Shown: positions 45,594 to 55,948, numbered from the stretch's first letter. The stretch: 64,000 bases of DNA from CAYNST01 sp964434105 (GCA_964434105.1 CAYSTJ010000008.1:1-64000); one strand, 5' to 3'. Made by a program: numbers and translations. Notes: generated by a model from the letters alone, not told the origin.

Positions 45594-47783
45594 ATGCCTA
45601 AAACTGCCACGGGAAAACCAAAGACTGCGAAGAAGAGCACAAGAGTAACAAAGCCATCTTTGACGACAGGGTCGGCAGAAGCGACAACGCCGATCAGTAT
45701 CAGTCAGGCCGTGACAATGCCGCGTCTTATGATCACCGATGTGAGGCCCTGCGTGGACGAAGGTGCTCTGCCTGCCAAAGGGGTGGTAAACCAGGCCGTG
45801 CGAGTGCAGGCGACAATCTTTACCGACGGGCATAACAAGCTGGATGCCAGAGTCCTGTGGAATCCAGCGGGCTCCGATGAATGGCACAGTTACAGGTTGC
45901 GCCTGCTGGGCAATGATCGCTGGGAAACTTTTATCACACCGACGGCGACCGGTTTTCACCGATTCAAAATCGAAGCATGGCTTGATCGCTGGCAGAACTT
46001 TCACCATGAACTTTTCCAGAAATTTCATGCGGGCGTACCGGTAGCGCTGGAGGTTGAAGAGGGGTACCGACTGCTCCAGGACATGCTTGCCTACGCTCTG
46101 AAGGAGGAAAAAAGTGGGAAAGAGCGTGGCAAAAAAGTCGCAGCGTCGGGAAAGAGCCTGCATGGAGAAACGCTGCAGGGAACGCCGCTGGTTTCGCATG
46201 GCAGCATGGCCTTTGTTGACGCCCGCAATGCTGTCGCCGAAGCGGTGGAGCATCTGGGCAGTGAATCATTACAACAGGATACCGCGGCGAAAGTGGAAAT
46301 TCTTTTGCAACAATCACTGGCCGACGCCGTGGAAACCATAGAGCCCAAACAGTTTATTACGCAGACCGTCCAACAGTTTTTTATCGAGGTGGAACGCACA
46401 GCGGCCGGTTTTGCCAGCTGGTACGAACTGTTTCCACGGTCCATCACGGACTCTGCGCAGCGCCATGGTACCTTTGATGATGTCATCAAGCGGCTGCCGG
46501 CCATACGCGATATGGGATTCGATGTGCTGTATTTTCCACCGATTCATCCCATCGGTAACAAGCATCGCAAGGGGCGTAACAACAGCGTAACGGCGCAACC
46601 GGGCGAACCCGGAAGTCCGTATGCCATCGGCAGTGAAGAGGGCGGCCATGATACGGTTTATTCCCGGCTGGGTGGAATCGATGCATTTCGTCGACTGTTG
46701 CAGGCCGCCCGCGAACACAATCTCGAAGTGGCCATCGATTTTGCCATTCAGTGCGCGCCGGATCACCCCTGGTTAAAGCAGCACCCCGGCTGGTTTAACT
46801 GGAGACCCGATGGCACCATCCGCTATGCAGAAAATCCGCCCAAAAAGTATCAGGATATCGTCAACGTCGATTTTTACGCGAGGGAAGCGCTGCCCGATAT
46901 GTGGCTGGCATGGCGGGATATCGTCGAATACTGGGCAAAGGAGGGGATACGCACTTTTCGTGTTGATAATCCACATACCAAACCGCTGCCATTCTGGCAG
47001 TGGCTGATTGGCGATATACGCAGCCGGTATCCCGACGCGATTTTCCTCTCGGAAGCCTTTACGCGCCCCGCCATGATGTATCAGCTGGCAAAAATTGGAT
47101 TCAATCAGAGTTACACCTATTTTATCTGGCGTAATACCAAGCGCGAGATGACAGCGTATTTGAAGGAGCTCAGTGATACAGACGTACGGGACTTTTACCG
47201 ACCCAACTTTTTTGTGAATACCCCGGATATTAATCCTTTTTATCTGCAAACGTCAGGACGACCCGGGTTTTTGGTGCGCGCGGCGCTGGCGGCGACGCTT
47301 TCCGGATTGTGGGGCGTCTACAGCGGGTTCGAACTGTGCGAGTCGGCTGCCTTGCCTGGCAAGGAGGAATATCTCGATTCCGAGAAGTATGAAATCAGAC
47401 CGCGCGATCTCGCGGCACCGGGAAATATCATTGCCGAAATCACGCGACTGAACGCCATCCGCAAGGCGCATCCGGCATTGCAAACCCATCATAATGTGAC
47501 CTTCGGGGAGTGTTCCGCCGACAATGTTTTATACTTCTATAAAAATACCCCTGATAACGACGATTTCATCCTGGTAGCAATCAACCTGGATCCGCACCAG
47601 AGTCACGAAGCAATGCTCGAATTGCCGTTCAATGAGCTGGGGCTGACCGATGGTGGAATCCTGTCTGTCACAGAACTGATGCGTAACCTGAGTATTGAAT
47701 GGCATGGCCGGCGCCAACACTGGTTTTTTGATATCAATGAAATACCATTTGCCATCTGGCATGTGCGCAACGGGAGGGTTTGA
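45594..47783 (+). CDS. glgE: Alpha-1,4-glucan:maltose-1-phosphate maltosyltransferase
   Basis: Transfers maltosyl units from maltose 1-phosphate to alpha-1,4-glucan. The 729-residue protein begins with a Lys/Thr-rich leader of about 45 residues (MPKTATGKPKTAKKSTRVTK) that is longer and more basic than usual. It then has the N-terminal beta domain, ASWYELFPRS, FPPIHPIG, the catalytic Asp in FRVDNPHTKP (about 456) and Glu in FLSEAFTRP (about 486). Its stop codon abuts the treS start region, and GGGAGG near its end serves treS. Confidence 0.96.
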   Translation: MPKTATGKPKTAKKSTRVTKPSLTTGSAEATTPISISQAVTMPRLMITDVRPCVDEGALPAKGVVNQAVRVQATIFTDGHNKLDARVLWNPAGSDEWHSYRLRLLGNDRWETFITPTATGFHRFKIEAWLDRWQNFHHELFQKFHAGVPVALEVEEGYRLLQDMLAYALKEEKSGKERGKKVAASGKSLHGETLQGTPLVSHGSMAFVDARNAVAEAVEHLGSESLQQDTAAKVEILLQQSLADAVETIEPKQFITQTVQQFFIEVERTAAGFASWYELFPRSITDSAQRHGTFDDVIKRLPAIRDMGFDVLYFPPIHPIGNKHRKGRNNSVTAQPGEPGSPYAIGSEEGGHDTVYSRLGGIDAFRRLLQAAREHNLEVAIDFAIQCAPDHPWLKQHPGWFNWRPDGTIRYAENPPKKYQDIVNVDFYAREALPDMWLAWRDIVEYWAKEGIRTFRVDNPHTKPLPFWQWLIGDIRSRYPDAIFLSEAFTRPAMMYQLAKIGFNQSYTYFIWRNTKREMTAYLKELSDTDVRDFYRPNFFVNTPDINPFYLQTSGRPGFLVRAALAATLSGLWGVYSGFELCESAALPGKEEYLDSEKYEIRPRDLAAPGNIIAEITRLNAIRKAHPALQTHHNVTFGECSADNVLYFYKNTPDNDDFILVAINLDPHQSHEAMLELPFNELGLTDGGILSVTELMRNLSIEWHGRRQHWFFDINEIPFAIWHVRNGRV

Positions 47784-47788
47784 TCGTG

Positions 47789-50700
47789 ATGAATACGCAA
47801 CCAGCAGAAAAGCACATCAGCGCGGCAGACCATACATTACTCACCGATGAACCAACCTGGTACAAGGACGCTATCGTCTACCAGCTTCACGTAAAATCAT
47901 TTTTTGATTCCAACAATGACGGGATCGGCGATTTCCCGGGACTGATTGAAAAACTGGAGTATGTTGCCGGACTGGGCGTGAATACCGTCTGGCTGCTGCC
48001 CTTCTACCCCAGCCCGTTGCGTGATGACGGCTACGATATCGCCGACTATTACGGGGTACACCCTGATTACGGCTCCATCGAAGACGTTAAGCATTTTATC
48101 GACAAGGCGCATAGCCTGGGGCTGCGGGTAATCACCGAATTGGTTATTAATCACACGTCCGATCAACACCCATGGTTTCAAAAGGCGAGATCGGCCCCGC
48201 CTGGCAGCCCCGAGCGGGATTATTATGTCTGGTCGGATGATGACCAGAAATATTCGGGAACACGTATTATTTTCCTGGATACTGAAAAATCCAACTGGTC
48301 CTGGGACGCTGAAGCCAAAGCCTACTACTGGCACCGTTTTTATTCCCACCAGCCTGATCTGAATTTCGATAACCCGGCAGTGCTTGATGCTGTACTGGAT
48401 GTGATGTGTTACTGGCTGGACATGGGTGTGGATGGTCTGCGACTTGATGCCGTCCCGTATCTGGTCGAGAGGGAGGGCACCAACAATGAAAACCTGCCGG
48501 AGACACACGCCATTTTGAAGCGGATTCGGGCTGAAGTGGATGCAAAATATCCCGGTCGGCTGCTGCTGGCCGAAGCGAATCAATGGCCCGAAGATACGCA
48601 GGAATACTTCGGTGACGGCGACGAATGCCATATGGCGTTTCATTTTCCGTTGATGCCCCGCATGTATATGGCGCTTGCCCAGGAGGACCGCTTTCCCATT
48701 ACTGACATTCTGCGCCAGACGCCCGTTATTCCCGAGAATTGCCAGTGGGCGATCTTTCTGCGCAATCACGATGAACTGACGCTGGAGATGGTTACCGACA
48801 AAGAACGGGATTACCTCTGGGAGCAGTACGCGGCTGAAAGCCGGGCGCGCCTCAACCTGGGTATCCGGCGGCGGCTGGCGCCCCTGATGCAGCGCGACCG
48901 TCGCCGCATTGAACTGTTAACCTCATTGCTGTTCTCCATGCCGGGAACGCCCATCATTTATTACGGCGACGAAATCGGCATGGGTGACAATATTTATCTC
49001 GGCGATCGCGATGGGGTCCGTACGCCCATGCAGTGGTCTCCGGATCGCAACGGCGGCTTTTCCAAGGCAGATCCATCGAGGCTGATGCTACCGCCCATTA
49101 TGGACCCGCTGTACGGTTATTATTCGGTGAATGTCGAAGCACAAAGCCGCGATCCGCATTCATCGTTGAACTGGGCCCGGCTGCTGCTGGAAGTGCGCAA
49201 GCAATACCGTGCGTTTGGGCGCGGATTGTTCAAAATGCTTTACCCGAATAACCGGCGGGTGCTGGCCTATATCCGTGAGTACCAGCCGGCCGAGGACTCG
49301 GACCATCGGAAAGAGACGGTTTTGTGTGTGGCAAACATGTCGCGCACAGCGCAGGCGGTGGAGCTTGACCTGTCTGCGTATGCCGGCTGCGTGCCGCTGG
49401 AGATGACCGGGGGCAGTTCGTTTCCGCCCATTGGCGAATTGACCTATCTGTTAACGCTGCCGCCCTACGGTTTCTTCTGGTTTCTGCTGGCCGGCGAAAC
49501 ACAGTACCCCGACTGGTATACGCCACCGCCTGCCACCATGCCCGAGTATGTCACCATCGTACTGCGCGACGGTCTGCGGGATGTTACCGACCCCTCGATC
49601 AAGCCCGTACTGGAGCGCGATGTACTGCCTGAATACCTCGGTAAACGTCGCTGGTTTGCCGGCAAGGGCGCGGCTCACCTGGGGCCGGTGCAGATAACAC
49701 ATGTGGCCCTGTTTCCGGCGCCGGAAGGTGATGCTGTGAATCAGGAGTCGTCACATATCGGTCTCATGCAAATTGCCGTGGATGTATCGGGCGAAACCCA
49801 GCAATATCAGATTCCCATTACGCTATTCTACGAAGACAGTGCGCCATCGGCCCTGGCGCACCAACTGGCGCTGACACGTATTCGGCGCAAGCGCCGTATC
49901 GGGGTGCTGACGGACGGTATCTGCAGTGACTACCTTGCCCGGCGCTTTGTTGAATTACTGCAACAGGCGCAATCGGATCAGTGTCTGACGCTGAAGTCCA
50001 TCGGCGGGGAGGATGTGGTGCTGGCAGGGGAGGCTGAGCCGTCATCGGCGGGTCCGGTATTCTGCGCCACTTCCGCGCTCGCCGACATGCAACTGGTTAC
50101 CGGTGAACTGGAGATCCGAACCCTGTCGGTGGAGCAGTCCAATAGCTCGGTGATTATCGGGGAGCGCGCCGTACTGAAAGTACTGCGGCGCGTCTTCAGT
50201 GGTCGCCATCCCGAGATCGACATGAGCGGCGCCCTTACCCGTGGCGGGTTCGCCAATACGGCGCCGCTGCTGGGGTATGTCTATCGCGATCACCCAACGG
50301 GTGAGCCAACCGCATTGGCGATTCTGCAGGGATATATACCTAATCAGGGGAACGGCTGGGAGTGGATAATGGACCAGCTGGACCGGGTAAGAAAAGAAGC
50401 AACGGCGCTGATGTCTTCGGATGTCGGTGACGATGATGTGGTGGACGTGATTCGGCGGCAGGAAGCGTTTACTTATGAAGAATGCGATCGTTTTGCCTAC
50501 GCCGTTGGTCGCCGGCTGGCCGAGATGCATATCATTCTGGCGCGGGACTCGGAAGACAGTGCGTTTCAGCCGGTGATTGCCGACGCCGCCGAACTGGCGC
50601 ACTGGGTGACCGCAATTCAGGGGCAGGTGGATCAGGCGATGCAGCATCTGCAGCAGTATGCATCCCACACCGGCAACGCCGAAGAACAGACAATCGCCCG

Positions 50701-51247
50701 GGCAATAATCGAATGCCATACGGCGATACGTGAGAAGGTAGCAGAACTTGCACGACAGGGTCAGGGCTCGCTGATCTTCAGAATTCATGGTGACCTGCAT
50801 CTGGGACAAATTCTGGTCGCCCAGGACGATGCGTATTTTATAGATTTCGAGGGCGAACCGGCCAAATCCGTGGTTGAACGCTCCGGCAAGGCCAGTCCAC
50901 TGCGCGACGTTGCCGGTATGCTGCGATCATTTCACTACGCGGTGGAAACAGCAGCCAATCATGCACGGGTAGTGGAGCTGGAGCAGGCAGATGCGGCGCA
51001 CGTGCGATTCCTGGAAGAGTTTCATCGCCGCTCCACCGAGACCATGCTGCGGGCCTATCGGGAGCACGCTTGCGAAATACCGCACCAATGGCAGAGCGAT
51101 CGCGCCGAAGCCGCATTGATCGATTTGTTTACGCTGGAAAAAGCGGCCTACGAAGTAGTCTATGAAGCAACCAACCGGCCCGACTGGGTACCGATTCCTT
51201 TGCGTGGTCTTGCCAGCGTATTGCAGCGCATCGGGATTGGCGTCTGA
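47789..51247 (+). CDS. treS: Trehalose synthase / maltokinase fusion
   Basis: A two-domain enzyme. Residues about 22-560 are GH13 trehalose synthase (maltose-trehalose interconversion) with Asp220 (DGLRLDAVPYL), Glu262 (LLAEANQWP) and Asp328 (RNHDELTLEM). The C-terminal part (from about 600) is a Pep2/Mak-type maltokinase with the kinase-like HGDLHLGQI near residue 1000 and FIDFEGEP as the metal site. The pair channels trehalose to maltose 1-phosphate for GlgE. ATG at 47789 is used; GTG at 47786 has the better spacing to GGGAGG. The length is 1152 residues. Confidence 0.95.
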   Translation: MNTQPAEKHISAADHTLLTDEPTWYKDAIVYQLHVKSFFDSNNDGIGDFPGLIEKLEYVAGLGVNTVWLLPFYPSPLRDDGYDIADYYGVHPDYGSIEDVKHFIDKAHSLGLRVITELVINHTSDQHPWFQKARSAPPGSPERDYYVWSDDDQKYSGTRIIFLDTEKSNWSWDAEAKAYYWHRFYSHQPDLNFDNPAVLDAVLDVMCYWLDMGVDGLRLDAVPYLVEREGTNNENLPETHAILKRIRAEVDAKYPGRLLLAEANQWPEDTQEYFGDGDECHMAFHFPLMPRMYMALAQEDRFPITDILRQTPVIPENCQWAIFLRNHDELTLEMVTDKERDYLWEQYAAESRARLNLGIRRRLAPLMQRDRRRIELLTSLLFSMPGTPIIYYGDEIGMGDNIYLGDRDGVRTPMQWSPDRNGGFSKADPSRLMLPPIMDPLYGYYSVNVEAQSRDPHSSLNWARLLLEVRKQYRAFGRGLFKMLYPNNRRVLAYIREYQPAEDSDHRKETVLCVANMSRTAQAVELDLSAYAGCVPLEMTGGSSFPPIGELTYLLTLPPYGFFWFLLAGETQYPDWYTPPPATMPEYVTIVLRDGLRDVTDPSIKPVLERDVLPEYLGKRRWFAGKGAAHLGPVQITHVALFPAPEGDAVNQESSHIGLMQIAVDVSGETQQYQIPITLFYEDSAPSALAHQLALTRIRRKRRIGVLTDGICSDYLARRFVELLQQAQSDQCLTLKSIGGEDVVLAGEAEPSSAGPVFCATSALADMQLVTGELEIRTLSVEQSNSSVIIGERAVLKVLRRVFSGRHPEIDMSGALTRGGFANTAPLLGYVYRDHPTGEPTALAILQGYIPNQGNGWEWIMDQLDRVRKEATALMSSDVGDDDVVDVIRRQEAFTYEECDRFAYAVGRRLAEMHIILARDSEDSAFQPVIADAAELAHWVTAIQGQVDQAMQHLQQYASHTGNAEEQTIARAIIECHTAIREKVAELARQGQGSLIFRIHGDLHLGQILVAQDDAYFIDFEGEPAKSVVERSGKASPLRDVAGMLRSFHYAVETAANHARVVELEQADAAHVRFLEEFHRRSTETMLRAYREHACEIPHQWQSDRAEAALIDLFTLEKAAYEVVYEATNRPDWVPIPLRGLASVLQRIGIGV

Positions 51248-51264
51248 GTCGCGGGGTGGCGACG

Positions 51265-52341
51265 ATGAGCTACTTTACCAAACACTATAACGAGCCGGGC
51301 ACCGCGCCCGGCGAACTGCATTCCCGACCGGCTGTTATCACCACGGACCGGGCGGATCTTATCCGCTACACTCGCGACGCATTCCAGCTGGAAACGAATG
51401 TCGATCCGCGCGAAGTGCTCAGTAACGCGCCGGCGGGAGAAAAACGCTGGATCGCCATTCATGGGCGGCCGGCACCAGCGTTGCTGCAATCGCTGGAAGC
51501 GACGCTCGGTCTGCACCCGCTGGCGCTGGAAGATGCCATCCACGCCGGCCAGCGTTCCAAGCTGGATGACTACGATAACCATATTTTTTTAGTGCTGCAG
51601 CGCCCCCGGTGGGAAAGCGAGAAACTGGCCATCGGCCAGGTGAGTCTGTTTTTGGGCAAGGACTTTGTAGTCAGTATTGACGATGCGGGCAGCGATACGT
51701 TCGAACCGGTACGCAAACGACTGGAAACCAGCCATGGAGGACGTATTCGTTCCAATCCCATTGATTATCTGTTTTATGCGCTGGTGGACCTGGTGGTGGA
51801 TCGCGCGTTTCCGGTACTGGACGGCTACGCGGAAGAACTGGAAGAAATCGAATTTAACGTTATTGCCCATCCAAAACTGCCGAACCTGCTGGACCGGCTG
51901 CACGAAGCACGGCGCGAACTTGTATTTCTGCGTCGCGCCCTGTGGTCACAACGCGACGCGACTGCGGCGCTGTTGCGCGACGAGCATACGCTGATCAGCA
52001 AATCGACCCGCATTTATCTGCGCGATTGCGCCGACCATGCCAGCCATATTCTGGAGCTGGTTGACAGCTATCGGGACATGAGTGTTGCCGTCATGGAGTT
52101 ACTGCTTTCCAACCAGAATAAGCAATTGAACGAAGCCATGCGGGTACTGACCATGATTGCCACGATATTTATACCTTTATCCTTTGTCACGGGTATCTAC
52201 GGCATGAATTTCGATCCCGCAGCGAGCCCATGGAACATGCCGGAACTGTCCTGGTCCTTCGGCTACCCCGGGGTGTTATTGATGTTGCTCGGGCTTGCCG
52301 GCGGGATGCTGGTTTACTTCAAACGCAAAGGCTGGTTTTAA
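51265..52341 (+). CDS. CorA-family divalent metal transporter
   Basis: A 358-residue CorA-type channel with a large cytoplasmic N-terminal domain and two C-terminal membrane helices. The pore signature is FVTGIYGMNF (GMN about 312-314), and the protein ends in a basic YFKRKGWF tail. The usual substrates are Mg, Co or Ni; the sequence fits a magnesium role, which could supply kinases of the glucan pathway, but that is inference. It starts 17 bases after treS, within the same apparent operon. Confidence 0.9.
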   Translation: MSYFTKHYNEPGTAPGELHSRPAVITTDRADLIRYTRDAFQLETNVDPREVLSNAPAGEKRWIAIHGRPAPALLQSLEATLGLHPLALEDAIHAGQRSKLDDYDNHIFLVLQRPRWESEKLAIGQVSLFLGKDFVVSIDDAGSDTFEPVRKRLETSHGGRIRSNPIDYLFYALVDLVVDRAFPVLDGYAEELEEIEFNVIAHPKLPNLLDRLHEARRELVFLRRALWSQRDATAALLRDEHTLISKSTRIYLRDCADHASHILELVDSYRDMSVAVMELLLSNQNKQLNEAMRVLTMIATIFIPLSFVTGIYGMNFDPAASPWNMPELSWSFGYPGVLLMLLGLAGGMLVYFKRKGWF

Positions 52342-52505
52342 CGACGCCTTTGATTGAATGAACGACCGGCTGTAATTTGTGGGAGCCATTGGCGGCGAAT
52401 GCATACCCGTCACTACAGACAGATGCGTCCGAACGATCGACAGGTTTTTTCTGTTCCGTGGATCATTCCGGATTGAGGACACCCTTTGCCACAAGGAATA
52501 ACGTT

Positions 52506-52979
52506 GTGAGTCATTTTGAATATGCCGGCTTCTGGATTCGGACTCTGGCGTCATTGATCGATACTTTTCTGCTGCTGCTGATCATTGTGCCGGTGTTGAC
52601 CACACTGTATGGCCCCGAGTTTTTTCTGGGCGCACCGGCTATCGGCACCTTCTGGGGCCTGGTATTCAATTACGTCGTCCCGGCAGTGATTATTATTCTG
52701 TTCTGGTATTTTAAATCTGCGACGCCCGGAAAGATGGTATTGAAGCTGATCATTCTGGATGCCGCAACCGGTGGTAAACCCTCGGCCCGACAGTTGCTGG
52801 TGCGCTATATTGGGTATTACCTGTCGGCTATCCCGTTGCTGCTCGGGATTTTCTGGGTCGGTCTGGATAGACGCAAGCAGGGCTGGCATGACAAACTCGC
52901 CGGCACAATTGTCGTAAAGCCACCCGTCAATAGGAAGGCGGGCGAAAGCGGCGGTCGCGTCGACCAGCCGCGAACCTGA
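52506..52979 (+). CDS. RDD-family membrane protein
   Basis: A 157-residue protein with about four hydrophobic segments. The N terminus SHFEYAGFWIRTLASLIDTF contains the Arg and Asp of the RDD pattern. ATPGKMVLKLIILDA and GWHDKLAGTIVV are the standard family segments. Its function is unknown; some relatives act in ion exchange. The start is GTG at 52506 with AGGA about eight bases upstream. It lies 164 bases after corA. Confidence 0.87.
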   Translation: MSHFEYAGFWIRTLASLIDTFLLLLIIVPVLTTLYGPEFFLGAPAIGTFWGLVFNYVVPAVIIILFWYFKSATPGKMVLKLIILDAATGGKPSARQLLVRYIGYYLSAIPLLLGIFWVGLDRRKQGWHDKLAGTIVVKPPVNRKAGESGGRVDQPRT

Positions 52980-53144
52980 CCTGCTGGCGCCGGCACGGGT
53001 TTTCGCCACTGACCTGCCGGAAAACGCAACGTTCGCAGCGTGCCTGGTAGGTGATAAATACACCCAGACGCCGTACGGTACTTTGGTAAACACACTGCTG
53101 CAAACGCGCTGGCCTGAGTCTTGCACAATTATTCTCGATAATTT

Positions 53145-53372
53145 GTAACTGTTCAGCTTGTATCATAACTGCTCAGATTGCGTCCAGATTTGTTCAGAGC
53201 AAGGCGAAACATGTGAGCTTACTCATGTCAGTACGCCGCGCATCCTGCGCTTCGCCCTCCGGGCCGCCTGGGCCGGCGTTCAAAGCTGTTCCCGACAGGT
53301 TTGTGACCATTTTTTAACGCCGCTTTTATTGGTGGGGGCAGGGGCAAATCGGGGCGTGCGCTGAATAGTTAC
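53145..53372 (-). mobile_element. MITE-like 228-bp repeat, copy C (complete, inverted)
   Basis: Same family in reverse orientation, exactly 228 bp, more diverged internally than copies A and B. The ends are GTAACTGTTCAGCT and GCGCTGAATAGTTAC. It is flanked by a perfect 9-bp duplication, CGATAATTT at 53136-53144 and 53373-53381, direct evidence of insertion by transposition. The subterminal direct repeat (GTAACTGTTCAG / ATAACTGCTCAG) is again present. It separates the RDD gene from the glgX promoter. Confidence 0.92.
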
Positions 53373-53449
53373 CGATAATTTTTACATGGCCTGCGACAGG
53401 GCGTCGCCGGCAAATATTTCGTTGGGTTCACCACATCTACAGCCGCTGG

Positions 53450-53478
53450 TTGACAGTTTGGATTGATCAGGATAAATA
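53450..53478 (+). promoter_or_regulatory. Sigma-70 promoter of glgX
   Basis: Perfect TTGACA (53450-53455), 17-base spacer, then TAAATA (53473-53478). It would start transcription near 53485 and leave a leader of about 190 bases before the glgX ATG. It lies about 70 bases beyond the MITE, so glgX is probably expressed separately from the treY operon. Confidence 0.65.
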
Positions 53479-53672
53479 GATGATGTGATACCCGTCGATC
53501 CGAGTGCGAAGATTGTGCAAGGCGGAATGTAAAACAGGTTCTGCTTTTCCCCATTTTCCAAGCCTCGATACCATCCACTGACAGTCTTTGAATGCTGTTA
53601 ACATTTTCCCTGGAACCTCATTGGGATACGGTATTCTGTGCCTGTACATTTAAATTCATTTGGGGACTACCT

Positions 53673-55808
53673 ATGAAAGTATGGCCTGGCCATCCATTTC
53701 CACTGGGCGCAAACTACGACGGCGCCGGTACGAATTTTTCGCTCTTTTCGGAAGTTGCCGAGAAAGTGGAGTTATGCCTTTTTGACGACAATGGCGAGGA
53801 AACCCGAATCGAGTTACCGGAAGCCACGGGCTACTGCTGGCATGCATATATTCCAGCCATTGAGCCGGGGCAGCGCTATGGTTATCGTGTTCACGGCCCA
53901 TGGGATCCTGCCGCGGGCCACCGGTGTAACCCCGCCAAACTGTTGCTGGACCCCTACGCCAAGGCGATTGATGGGAAGATCGAATGGGATAACGCCATAT
54001 TTCCCTACGATATGTCAGAGGAAAATCACGAAGCGATCAATCAGGATAACAGCGCGCCTTTTATGCCCAAATGCGTCGTGCATCAACCGCATTTTGACTG
54101 GACCGGTGACCGGCAACTGAAAATTCCGTGGCACGAGACCATCATCTATGAAACCCATGTAAAGGGAATTACTGCGCGGCACCCGGATATTCCGCCGGAA
54201 CTGCAGGGAACCTACGCCGGCCTGGCCCATCCCGCCATGATCGAATATTTTCGACAGCTGGGGATAACCGCTGTGGAGCTGTTGCCAATTCATCACTTCG
54301 CTCACGATAAACATTTAATCGATCAGGGGCTGCGCAATTATTGGGGTTATAACACGGTCAGTTATTTTGCCCCGCACAACGAATATGCCAGCGATCAGCG
54401 ACCGGGGGCAGTGGCCGCCGAGTTCCGGCAGATGGTCAAAGCGCTGCATCAGGCCGGGATCGAGGTTATCCTGGATGTCGTTTATAACCATACCGCCGAA
54501 GGGAATCATTTCGGTCCCATGCTCAACTTCAAGGGCATCGATAATGCCTATTATTATCGGTTAACCGAAGATAAACGCTATTATATGGACTACACCGGGA
54601 CCGGCAACAGCCTGAATATGCGGCACCCCCACGTGCTGCAACTGTTAATGGATTCGTTACGGTACTGGGTGCAGGAGATGCACGTTGACGGGTTCCGGTT
54701 CGATCTGGCTTCAACGCTCGCACGCGAACTGCACGACGTTGACCGGTTATCCGCGTTTTTCGATCTGGTACAGCAGGACCCGGTTATCAGTAACGTGAAG
54801 CTGATCGCGGAGCCCTGGGATGTGGGCGAGGGCGGCTATCAGGTTGGCAACTTTCCCCCCGTGTGGACCGAGTGGAACGGCAAGTATCGCGACTGCGTGC
54901 GTGGTTTCTGGGCCGGGCACGAGCAATCCCTGGGCGAACTGGCTTCACGCTTTACCGGCAGTTCGGATCTCTACGAATATACTGCGCGGCTGCCTGCTGC
55001 CAGTATTAACTTTATAACCGCTCATGACGGCTTTACCCTGCATGATCTTGTGACCTACAACGAGAAACGCAATGACGCCAACGGTGAGGGCAACCGTGAC
55101 GGCGAGAGTCACAACCGTTCCTGGAACTGCGGCGTCGAAGGTGAAACCGACGATCCGGAAATACGGCAATTACGTGCCAGACAAAAACGGAATTTTTTCG
55201 CCACGTTATTGCTATCCCAGGGCGTGCCGATGATTTCCGGTGGCGATGAATTGGGTCGTACGCAAGGCGGCAACAACAACGCTTATTGTCAGGATAATGA
55301 AATCGCCTGGTACAACTGGGAAGAAGGGGTCGAGGAGGGGCTGCTGCATTTTTGCCAGCGCCTGATTCAGTATCGATCCATACATCCGGTCTTTCATCGA
55401 CGGCGCTGGTTTCAGGGCCGAAAGATCTACGGATCGGATGTCAGGGACATCGCCTGGTTCAACATGGACGGACAGCCCATGCAGCAGGAGGACTGGGATC
55501 TCGGTTATATCAAAACGCTCGGCATTTTCCTGAACGGCGAAACAATTCCCAATCCCAATCCCAAAGGCGAACCGCGTACCGACGACAGCTTCTACATCAT
55601 CCTGAATGCGCATTATGAGCCGCTCGATTTTATTGTGCCGGAGATCGATTCCCGCGACGCCTGGTTAATGGAGCTTGATACCGCCCGTGGATGGGTCGAC
55701 GAAGCGGGCGAAACCTATGAAGCTGGAGAATCAATCAGCGTCGAGGCACGATCCCTTGTCGTATTGCGTTGCGAGATGGCGACCACAGTGGCGGGGAACC
55801 TGTTCTGA
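53673..55808 (+). CDS. glgX: Glycogen debranching enzyme GlgX
   Basis: GH13 isoamylase-type enzyme that hydrolyses alpha-1,6 branches of limit dextrins. It has an N-terminal CBM48 domain (PGHPFPLGANYDGAGTNFSLF onward), then a catalytic barrel with DGFRFDLAS (about 340), LIAEPWDVGEGGYQ (about 378) and AHDGFTLHDLV (about 450), followed by the characteristic NGEGNRDGESHNRSWNCG. The protein has 711 residues. The ATG at 53673 follows GGGGAC at about eight bases; 27 upstream open codons are not used. Confidence 0.96.
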   Translation: MKVWPGHPFPLGANYDGAGTNFSLFSEVAEKVELCLFDDNGEETRIELPEATGYCWHAYIPAIEPGQRYGYRVHGPWDPAAGHRCNPAKLLLDPYAKAIDGKIEWDNAIFPYDMSEENHEAINQDNSAPFMPKCVVHQPHFDWTGDRQLKIPWHETIIYETHVKGITARHPDIPPELQGTYAGLAHPAMIEYFRQLGITAVELLPIHHFAHDKHLIDQGLRNYWGYNTVSYFAPHNEYASDQRPGAVAAEFRQMVKALHQAGIEVILDVVYNHTAEGNHFGPMLNFKGIDNAYYYRLTEDKRYYMDYTGTGNSLNMRHPHVLQLLMDSLRYWVQEMHVDGFRFDLASTLARELHDVDRLSAFFDLVQQDPVISNVKLIAEPWDVGEGGYQVGNFPPVWTEWNGKYRDCVRGFWAGHEQSLGELASRFTGSSDLYEYTARLPAASINFITAHDGFTLHDLVTYNEKRNDANGEGNRDGESHNRSWNCGVEGETDDPEIRQLRARQKRNFFATLLLSQGVPMISGGDELGRTQGGNNNAYCQDNEIAWYNWEEGVEEGLLHFCQRLIQYRSIHPVFHRRRWFQGRKIYGSDVRDIAWFNMDGQPMQQEDWDLGYIKTLGIFLNGETIPNPNPKGEPRTDDSFYIILNAHYEPLDFIVPEIDSRDAWLMELDTARGWVDEAGETYEAGESISVEARSLVVLRCEMATTVAGNLF

Positions 55809-55948
55809 GTACGGGAACATCGAGTGAGCACGGCTCACAGGCAAGGCCGCCTGGCAATAGTGCTGGCGCGGATGTAAACCCTACAAATGGCTGTAATGAT
55901 GCTATATGTGTCGGGTTTCTCTGCGTCAGGGACCTGCGCCAGACACCG

